This document shows positions 33,613-39,696 of a stretch of 64,000 nucleotides of DNA, piece after piece. Made by a program: the position numbers and the translations under genes. The stretch is from UBA1757 sp963617485. Lineage in GTDB: Bacteria; Bacteroidota; Bacteroidia; Bacteroidales; UBA1402. Location: contig CAVEPA010000010.1 of assembly GCA_963617485.1 (NCBI GenBank), positions 1-64,000 of the forward strand. The letters are read 5' to 3'. The notes below the pieces were generated by a model. That model saw nothing but the letters and a program-made list of their open reading frames with translations. It did not search any database and had not been told where the DNA came from. Position 1 is the first letter of the stretch; each line of letters starts with the position of its first letter.

Positions 33613-34236
33613 TTAGTTGAAGTAATACTTGAGACCAACGGTAGGAGCAAGGGTAAGGCCAAATGAGAAGTTAGAGTATTTGGTGTCGTCCTGAGTATAG
33701 CCGCTGTAGCTCAAAGAAGCAACATTCAGATTGATAGCCACATTGTCGGTAATGCGGGTTTCGAAGCGGCCAAGAGCCAAAGAAACGCCGAAAGTGTTAT
33801 AGCTGTCGGTAGTGGTGTTGGTCATAGAACCATAGGTTACTTCTGCTTTCGTAGAAATGCTGTTGCCCTTAAGGGTAAGTGCGGGAGCATAGTAGATGTT
33901 GCTCATAAGGGGCAGATAGTAAGCAGCACCGATGCCATAGTTCCAAGCGGTAGAGTTACTCTTGAGGTTGTCGCTGGGTTTGCTAGTGGTGATACCAACA
34001 CCGGCCATAGCAAAAACTTCGAGGTTGTCGATAACGAAATAACCTACGCGGGGGCTAATGCCGAAGGTGGTAACATTGCTCTTGGTGGTTGTCGTAGTTG
34101 AACCAGATTCCGTTGTAGCAGCATTAGAGTTGAAACCCAGCGACAAATCGCCGCCTACACTAAGATCACCTTGATTTTGTGCCATCATCACGGTTGACAT
34201 CATAATAGCTGCCAAACCAAGAAAAATTTTCTTCAT
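33613..34236 (-). CDS. Outer-membrane beta-barrel protein
   Basis: A 207-residue protein with signal peptide MKKIFLGLAAIMMSTVMMAQ. Alternating strands rich in Gly, Thr, Ser and aromatic residues run through the whole length (LSVGGDLSLGF, TFGISPRVGYF, AWNYGIGAAYYLP) and the last residues GLKYYFN give the terminal Phe-type barrel signal. About eight strands are expected, as in OmpX/OmpW-like porins. No clear TAnnTTTG promoter lies in the 77-base gap upstream, which also holds the terminator of the next gene. Confidence 0.8.
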   Translation of the reverse strand: MKKIFLGLAAIMMSTVMMAQNQGDLSVGGDLSLGFNSNAATTESGSTTTTTKSNVTTFGISPRVGYFVIDNLEVFAMAGVGITTSKPSDNLKSNSTAWNYGIGAAYYLPLMSNIYYAPALTLKGNSISTKAEVTYGSMTNTTTDSYNTFGVSLALGRFETRITDNVAINLNVASLSYSGYTQDDTKYSNFSFGLTLAPTVGLKYYFN

Positions 34237-34266
34237 AACGTTTTTAACAATTTAAAGTTTGTGTAT

Positions 34267-34298
34267 TAAAAAAAGGCCTTGCCTTGTCGACAAGGCCT
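34267..34298 (-). terminator. Terminator of the lipoprotein gene at 34314
   Basis: AGGCCTTG (34274-34281) pairs with CAAGGCCT (34291-34298). On the minus strand the stem runs into seven T residues (34273-34267). The loop region also contains the 16-base perfect palindrome 34281-34296, so two alternative folds exist. Confidence 0.8.
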
Positions 34299-34313
34299 CA
34301 AAATTCAAAGCCC

Positions 34314-34841
34314 CTAAGACGCACTTCCGGGTGCGTTCGTTACAATTTTTCGATATTTTATGAATAAATCTGCAGTAATATTTCCCGTTTTGCCACTATC
34401 TGCATCATATTCAGTAGAAAGCATAGGGTAAACAAGCTCCATAACATCGTCGTACACATCTACGCGCATCAGCAGGCTCGAGTATTCGGGAGCATTACCA
34501 ACCAGAACCAAATAAGGGCCATCGGACTCTTCCATCCAGCGCATAATGCCATTTTCCATCCCCTGTCCCTTGGTACCCAGACCAGGCATATAATTATCGC
34601 CGAAGGCAACTACACCGCCGTCTTCATAAAATCTCAAGCCGGCAACTTCCCCAGATTCTTCACATGCATCCATCATGTTCAGGTTCATCTGGGTGTTATC
34701 GAAAGTGAAGCGGAGTCCATATGTTTCGCATTGCCACACGCCAACCAGAGGGTTGGTTCCTACCTTTTCACAGGCCACTGCCATGCAGCCCAAAAGGGCC
34801 AAGAGTGCCACGACTTTTAAAAGATTGTACAACTTGTTCAT
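34314..34841 (-). CDS. Lipocalin-like lipoprotein behind a G-tract
   Basis: About 175 residues from ATG 34841 with lipoprotein signal ending GCMAVAC. The domain starts NPLVGVWQCETYGLRFTFDN, like the lipoprotein at 33080, and continues FYEDGGVVAFGDNY and LVYPMLSTEYD. The ligand is unknown. The start is fixed by an unusually strong Shine-Dalgarno, AAGGAGGT, seven bases upstream on the minus strand. Between this and the promoter lies a nine-base C run (G on the plus strand). It has its own terminator, so it is a single-gene unit. Confidence 0.72.
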   Translation of the reverse strand: MNKLYNLLKVVALLALLGCMAVACEKVGTNPLVGVWQCETYGLRFTFDNTQMNLNMMDACEESGEVAGLRFYEDGGVVAFGDNYMPGLGTKGQGMENGIMRWMEESDGPYLVLVGNAPEYSSLLMRVDVYDDVMELVYPMLSTEYDADSGKTGNITADLFIKYRKIVTNAPGSAS

Positions 34842-34861
34842 ATGATACCTCCTTTTTATAA

Positions 34862-34870
34862 GGGGGGGGG
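34862..34870. repeat. Nine-G homopolymer in the leader of the lipoprotein gene
   Basis: Nine consecutive G on the plus strand (C in the minus-strand transcript), 21-29 bases before the ATG at 34841 and just upstream of the Shine-Dalgarno. It is the longest G/C homopolymer I noticed in the window. Length changes by slippage could alter leader folding. Confidence 0.85.
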
Positions 34871-34897
34871 TACTCAGAGAGTCCACCCTAATTGTCA

Positions 34898-34905
34898 CAA
34901 ATCTA
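34898..34905 (-). promoter_or_regulatory. Promoter -7 element of the lipoprotein gene
   Basis: The minus strand reads TAGATTTG. Transcription would start near 34894, giving a leader of about 53 bases that contains the C-run and the Shine-Dalgarno. Confidence 0.6.
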
Positions 34906-34982
34906 ATTATGATTTCGAAAAATTATTCTCCGAGATGCAAGAAAAATTATCATTTTTGCCAAAATAAATAGCATTTTATTTT

Positions 34983-35013
34983 GTTGTATTTTCTGAAATG
35001 TTTTCTACTTTTG
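34983..35013 (+). promoter_or_regulatory. Promoter of the SIMPL-pyruvyl transferase-GT2 operon
   Basis: GTTG at 34983-34986 and TACTTTTG at 35006-35013 with a 19-base spacer. The leader to the ATG at 35078 is about 60 bases. Confidence 0.75.
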
Positions 35014-35077
35014 AGGTCGGGCATATTTCTACGCCAAATTCAAGCATTTCTCTACACGAATTTCAAGCTTTTCAAAT

Positions 35078-35842
35078 ATGATGAAAAATCCTCGTTTCAG
35101 CCTTATCGGCAGCCTTTTGTGCTGTTTGCTGCTGGGCAGTATGCGAGCCCAAGCCGACAACGACATTCTAAAGCTTATAGAACAATCTGCACCTTATATC
35201 GAAGTGTCGGCTACGGCCGAAGCGTATATTCCCGCCGATGAAATATACCTTAATATATGCATCGATGAAAAAGACTATGGCAAAGACACGTCGCTGGCCA
35301 GTAAGGAAAAGCAGATGCTGTCTGCCTTGCAGTCGTTGGGAATCGATATTGAAAAGAATTTGGTCGTGAACGATTTGGCCAGCAATTTCAAGCAATATCT
35401 GTTGCGCAAGGGTCAGGTGCAGCTAAAAAAGAACTACAGTCTGAAGACTGGTTCGGCCAAACAGGCCACGCAAGTGCTGATGGCCATGGAAGAGATTGGC
35501 GTGTCGCGCACCAGCATTGACAAGGCTGTTTGCAGCCAACTCGAAAAATACCAGGACAGTCTGCGCGTTGAAGCTGCCAAAAAAGCCAAGGCCAAAGCCG
35601 ATCAGATTGCCGAAGCTCTTGACCACCGATGCGGAGAAGTACTGTCCGTAGCCGAACAGTCGATGCGTTCCAACAACTATATGGAACCGCGTTTTACCGC
35701 TACGCTTTACAGTGCCAAGGCTGCTTCCGATGCTGGGGCTGAAGCGTCTTCTGTAGCCGACATCGAATTTGAGAAAATCTACATCGAAAGTACCATCAGA
35801 CTGAAAATCAAGACCTACGAAAAATCAGGCATTTTCAAGTAA
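35078..35842 (+). CDS. SIMPL domain protein (periplasmic)
   Basis: A 254-residue protein with signal peptide MMKNPRFSLIGSLLCCLLLG and cleavage after the AQA region. The SIMPL/DUF541 domain has YIEVSATAEAYIPADEIYLN, a helical middle with Lys/Ala-rich AAKKAKAKADQIAEAL and the C-terminal strand IESTIRLKIKTYE. It differs from the protein at 30363 in having a cleavable signal rather than an anchor. It is first in an operon with two surface-polysaccharide enzymes (gaps 23 and 22 bases), an unexplained pairing. Confidence 0.87.
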   Translation: MMKNPRFSLIGSLLCCLLLGSMRAQADNDILKLIEQSAPYIEVSATAEAYIPADEIYLNICIDEKDYGKDTSLASKEKQMLSALQSLGIDIEKNLVVNDLASNFKQYLLRKGQVQLKKNYSLKTGSAKQATQVLMAMEEIGVSRTSIDKAVCSQLEKYQDSLRVEAAKKAKAKADQIAEALDHRCGEVLSVAEQSMRSNNYMEPRFTATLYSAKAASDAGAEASSVADIEFEKIYIESTIRLKIKTYEKSGIFK

Positions 35843-35865
35843 TCTGTAAACCAAGCAAGGCCTGC

Positions 35866-36990
35866 ATGAGAATAGGCATCGTCACCCAACCCTTGTCGCT
35901 CAACTACGGTGGCATACTGCAGAACTATGCGCTGCATCAGGTGCTTCGGCAGCTGGGGCACGAGCCTTACACTTTCGATTTGGAGTCGCTGCTACAACAT
36001 TCCTATTACGATTATTTGGCCGTCAACACCAAGGCTATTTTCCGCGAATGGCTGGGAAAACCGGCGCCACGGCTTATGTCGCCCTGCCTGCTAAAACGTA
36101 GGGAAAGGCCTTTGCGCCGTTTTGTAAAGGGACAGATTTCACTCATCGAGCCGCGAAGCAAGCTTCTGGATGCTTCCAAGATTGAGAGCTATCGTCTTGA
36201 GGCTTTGATAGTTGGCAGCGACCAGGTGTGGCGGCCCAAATACAATGCTCATATTGAGGATATGTATCTGGCTTTTGCCCAAGGGTTCAAAGGCAAGAAA
36301 CTGGCCTATGCCGCCTCGTTCGGTACCGATACGTGGGAATACACGCCTGCGGAAACGGCCGCTTGCCGCCAGTTGATACAGCAGTTCGATGCCGTTTCGC
36401 TGCGCGAGGACTCCGGCGTGACATTATGCCGCGAACATTTCGGTCTGGAGGCCTGTCAGGTGTTGGACCCGACACTGTTGCTTACCGCCGATGACTACAA
36501 CCGTCTGCTGGGGACGCTTCCCGCCAGTGGGCAGCCTTATATTTTTGCATATTTGCTCGACCCTAGCGAGCGCCGGCTGGCGCTCGCTAGGGATTTGGCC
36601 CACCGGCTAAGCCTGCCACTGGTGGTGAAGGGTGCCGACACGGATTTGCGTCAGGATGACAGCGTGGAAAAATGGCTGGCGCAGTTCCGGGACGCGGCCT
36701 ATATTCTTACCGACTCATTCCACGGAACGGTCTTCTCGGCGGTTTACCGCAAACCCTTCCTGACACTAGGCAACGAGGCGCGCGGCCTCAGCCGCTTGGA
36801 GTCGCTGCTGAGTTTGCTGGGGCTGGAGGAGCGCCAGCTGACGGATGCCGACTTGGCGGCGGCATCCGCAGCTGGCGCGGCAGACACCGCCCATCTTCAA
36901 CTGAGCGTCCAGCCCGACTGGACAGCCGTAACGCAAAAGCTCAGCCTTTGGCAAGAACGTTCGTGGCAATTTCTCCGAGAGCAACTTTAA
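35866..36990 (+). CDS. Polysaccharide pyruvyl transferase family protein
   Basis: A 374-residue protein of the CsaB/WcaK family, which adds ketal pyruvate to surface sugars. The N-terminus IGIVTQPLSLNYGGILQNYA, the central VGSDQVWRPKY and AYAASFGTD, and the late ILTDSFHGTVFSAVYRKPF with its conserved His are all typical. It sits between a SIMPL gene and a GT2 gene. The coding sequence contains a 14-base-pair perfect hairpin at 36561-36592 and a weaker 9-base-pair one at 36842-36868. Confidence 0.92.
   Translation: MRIGIVTQPLSLNYGGILQNYALHQVLRQLGHEPYTFDLESLLQHSYYDYLAVNTKAIFREWLGKPAPRLMSPCLLKRRERPLRRFVKGQISLIEPRSKLLDASKIESYRLEALIVGSDQVWRPKYNAHIEDMYLAFAQGFKGKKLAYAASFGTDTWEYTPAETAACRQLIQQFDAVSLREDSGVTLCREHFGLEACQVLDPTLLLTADDYNRLLGTLPASGQPYIFAYLLDPSERRLALARDLAHRLSLPLVVKGADTDLRQDDSVEKWLAQFRDAAYILTDSFHGTVFSAVYRKPFLTLGNEARGLSRLESLLSLLGLEERQLTDADLAAASAAGAADTAHLQLSVQPDWTAVTQKLSLWQERSWQFLREQL
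36561..36592. repeat. Perfect 14-base-pair hairpin inside the pyruvyl transferase gene
   Basis: Arms 36561-36574 and 36579-36592 are exact reverse complements around a GGCT loop. The codons give DPSERRLALARD, a surface-helix-like stretch. No T-run follows, so it is not a standard terminator. Confidence 0.85.
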
Positions 36991-37012
36991 ATAATCTGTA
37001 AACCACACCTTT

Positions 37013-37840
37013 ATGAATAAGCAAGCCTTGGTTTCCATCATTATTCCATGTTACAATCAGGCACCTTACCTCAAGGATGCCATCGACTGCGTGAAGGCTC
37101 AGAGCTACCCCAACTGGGAATGCATCATCGTAGACGACGGCAGCACCGACAACTCGCTCAGTCTTGCCCAAGCGCTCACTGCCGACGATGCCCGCTTCAA
37201 AGTTTTCCATAAGGAGAACGAAGGTGTTTGCCTGACCCGCCGCTACGCCATCGACCATAGCCAGGGCGAGTACATTCTACCCTTAGACGGTGATGACAAG
37301 ATTGCCCCCGACTATCTCGAACGGGCCGTTCCCGTACTGGCCGAACACCCCGACATCAGCATCGTCTACGGCAAAGCGATAAAATTCGGCAGCGAAAAAG
37401 GGCTGTGGAATCTGCCGCCCTTCGATATGGAAACCATGCTGGTTTGCAACTGCATTTTCAATTCTTGCCTGTACCGACGCAGCGACTACGACCGCACGCC
37501 AGGCTACAATCCCAACATGCACGAAGGATTGGAAGACTGGGATTTCATTCTCTCACTGCTCGAACTGAGCCCCAAGGTCTATTGTCTGGACACAGTGGTC
37601 CACTACTACCGCATCTTGAAAAAATCGCGCAATACATCTTTCAAAGGGCTGGGGAAAGGTGATATCGACTACCGCACGCGCAAACAGCTTTGGGAAAACC
37701 ATCGCCAGCTCTACAGCCAATACTACCCTAACCCGCAACGCTCCAATTATTTCTATGCTTTGCAAGGGTCTAAAGAATACCGACTGGGCAAACTGCTGCT
37801 GGCTCCTTGGCGCAAAATCCAAGCTTGGTTCAAACGCTAA
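37013..37840 (+). CDS. Family 2 glycosyltransferase
   Basis: A 275-residue GT-A fold enzyme. The N-terminus SIIIPCYNQAPYLKDAIDCV, the VDDGSTDNS motif near residue 38-46 and LPLDGDDKI (the DxD equivalent) near 88-96 are standard GT2. HEGLEDWDFIL contains the catalytic-base-like ED pair. A short basic C-terminal tail may associate with the membrane. It would add a sugar to a lipid-linked or surface glycan together with the pyruvyl transferase. The sugar is unknown. Confidence 0.93.
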   Translation: MNKQALVSIIIPCYNQAPYLKDAIDCVKAQSYPNWECIIVDDGSTDNSLSLAQALTADDARFKVFHKENEGVCLTRRYAIDHSQGEYILPLDGDDKIAPDYLERAVPVLAEHPDISIVYGKAIKFGSEKGLWNLPPFDMETMLVCNCIFNSCLYRRSDYDRTPGYNPNMHEGLEDWDFILSLLELSPKVYCLDTVVHYYRILKKSRNTSFKGLGKGDIDYRTRKQLWENHRQLYSQYYPNPQRSNYFYALQGSKEYRLGKLLLAPWRKIQAWFKR

Positions 37841-37849
37841 AGCTCTGTC

Positions 37850-38509
37850 CTACTGAGCATTCAAATAGCGGCGGATATACTTAATGGCGACATAGGCCAT
37901 GGGCGTACCCAGACAAGCTTCGATAAGCAGCTTCACGCCATATTGGAAGGCCAACATCAGCAGCAAATCTCGCGCCGAAAGCGTACCGAGAAAGGCAATC
38001 AGCACAAAAGGCAGGGTATCGAAGCAATAGCCCACCACTGAACTACCAATGGTACGCAGCCACAGAAAGCGGCCTTTGGTCTTGAACTTGATTTTTTCCA
38101 TCACCCAGGCATTGGACAGTTCACCCAAAAGAAAACCCACTAGTGAAGCCAGCACAATGCGCGGCACATAGCTGAATACCTGATTATAGGCAATCTCGGA
38201 AGCTTGCATGTATTCGGGCGAAGGCAGCAGTGCTCCGATTTGCGTACACACCACCATCAGAATATTGCAAAAGAACGTAATCCAGATAACCCGTTTGGAA
38301 GTCTTGAAACCCCAGATTTCGGTGAGCACATCGCCCAGCATGTAGGCGAAGGGGAAGGTGATGGTACCGGCATCGAAATACAGGAAGCCGAAAAGGCCGA
38401 TTACTTTCACGGCCATAATGTTCGACACCAGATAAAGGCTGACGAACAAAGCCGTCACCACCAGCAAAGCCTGATGCGAACGTTGTTGATATGCTTGGTC
38501 TTTTATCAT
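37850..38509 (-). CDS. Queuosine precursor transporter (YhhQ/VUT family)
   Basis: A 219-residue membrane protein with about six segments. LYLVSNIMAVKVIGLFG, FDAGTITFPFAYMLGDVLTE and GFKTSKRVIW near the start, then FLGELSNAWVMEKIK and RTIGSSVVGYCFDTLPF, are the family signature. Members import queuine or its precursors preQ0/preQ1 for tRNA modification. It follows the NT-GHMP gene by eight bases, probably sharing its transcript. Confidence 0.92.
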   Translation of the reverse strand: MIKDQAYQQRSHQALLVVTALFVSLYLVSNIMAVKVIGLFGFLYFDAGTITFPFAYMLGDVLTEIWGFKTSKRVIWITFFCNILMVVCTQIGALLPSPEYMQASEIAYNQVFSYVPRIVLASLVGFLLGELSNAWVMEKIKFKTKGRFLWLRTIGSSVVGYCFDTLPFVLIAFLGTLSARDLLLMLAFQYGVKLLIEACLGTPMAYVAIKYIRRYLNAQ

Positions 38510-38517
38510 CGGAAGAA

Positions 38518-39696
38518 TTATAGGCCACTACGTCGTATGGCCAGAGGGATAGCTTGTGGATAACGCTGGCAGAAAGCTGGGGCATCGTCTATCACCATAG
38601 CCAGATATCCGCCGCCACCGGCACCGGGCATTTTATAGGCCAGCACTCCGGGCAACGCTGCGTACCGGTCTATGTACGATTGCACCGTACCTTGTATCAT
38701 AGCGGGAAACATGGCCACCTGCGCCCGAAAAGAAGCTTGGTAAGCAGTAGCAAATGCCGCCAAATCCTTGTTCATGATAGCTGTCCAACAAGCATCGGCA
38801 GCGGCGGCCAAAGCCTGCACCTTGGCGCGGTTGATATCCTTACCCTCCACCACCGAGCAAGACTCGGGGCGGGGATCTATGGGCACCATGCACAAATGCA
38901 GTTCCAACCACGAAAGAATATCCTCATCGTGACAAGTCTCAATGCGCTCGGGCCAGAAATGTTCATGATAATAATGACGGCTAAGCCCGGGAACACAAAT
39001 GCCGATGGCATCCTGAGCACCGCTCACATGACCGCCGTCACGCTCGGGATGGTTCTCGAAACAGAACACCAGACGCGCCAATGTCTCGGGGTCCATATTG
39101 ATGGGCAGGTTGTAAGGCCAGATTTTGCGAATCTCGTTGCGCGTAGAAGTGGCCAGGCCACAGCGTTCACGTATCTCGAAACTGGGCTCAAGCGAAATGG
39201 TGATGGCCCAACCCGGAAACCACGAAGAAACATAGGGCTGGTCTATCCAAGTACCTGCCAAATCGAGCCGAGTGGGAATCTGAGAGGGCGATTTCTTGAG
39301 ATCGGTCGAAGAACGGGCCTGCAGGCCGACGCTCGGAACGCGCTGAAGCTCGACATATTCTATGCCTCGCGCTTCGCAGAAGCAGCGCTTTTCCTCGCTT
39401 CCGCCATCCGCATTTACCACAAACACATCGGGTTTAAGCCGTTCTACATTGCCCACAAAGTCCATAACACCCAGACCGTCGTTGATAAAGGCATCCTTTA
39501 CATAGCGAATGCTCTTCACCATAAATAGGCGTTCCTGTTCGTTGTAGATGGTTTTATGGTTCTTGTACATCAGCACGGTGGCATCGGAACCTATGCCCAC
39601 GTACAAGTCGCCGTACTGTGAGGCCTGACGGAAAAACTCCACATGGCCACTGTGCAAAAGGTCGTAGCAACCGCTGACAAAAACCTTCTTAGCCAT
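38518..39696 (-). CDS. Cytidylyltransferase-like/GHMP-kinase-like fusion protein
   Basis: A 392-residue two-domain protein. Residues 1-135 are a nucleotidyltransferase with the HxGH motif in CYDLLHSGHVEFF and a late segment (ADGGSEEKRCFCE) in place of the usual ISTT-type motif. Residues about 140-392 resemble a GHMP kinase: RLDLAGTWID at the start, HVSGAQDAIGI in the middle and PGAGGGGYLAMVID near the end. The Gly-rich ATP loop (GLGSS type) expected between the first two is not visible and that stretch is short. It probably activates a sugar for the Wza/Wzc glycan. Its start overlaps the end of the wzc gene by one base. Confidence 0.75.
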   Translation of the reverse strand: MAKKVFVSGCYDLLHSGHVEFFRQASQYGDLYVGIGSDATVLMYKNHKTIYNEQERLFMVKSIRYVKDAFINDGLGVMDFVGNVERLKPDVFVVNADGGSEEKRCFCEARGIEYVELQRVPSVGLQARSSTDLKKSPSQIPTRLDLAGTWIDQPYVSSWFPGWAITISLEPSFEIRERCGLATSTRNEIRKIWPYNLPINMDPETLARLVFCFENHPERDGGHVSGAQDAIGICVPGLSRHYYHEHFWPERIETCHDEDILSWLELHLCMVPIDPRPESCSVVEGKDINRAKVQALAAAADACWTAIMNKDLAAFATAYQASFRAQVAMFPAMIQGTVQSYIDRYAALPGVLAYKMPGAGGGGYLAMVIDDAPAFCQRYPQAIPLAIRRSGL

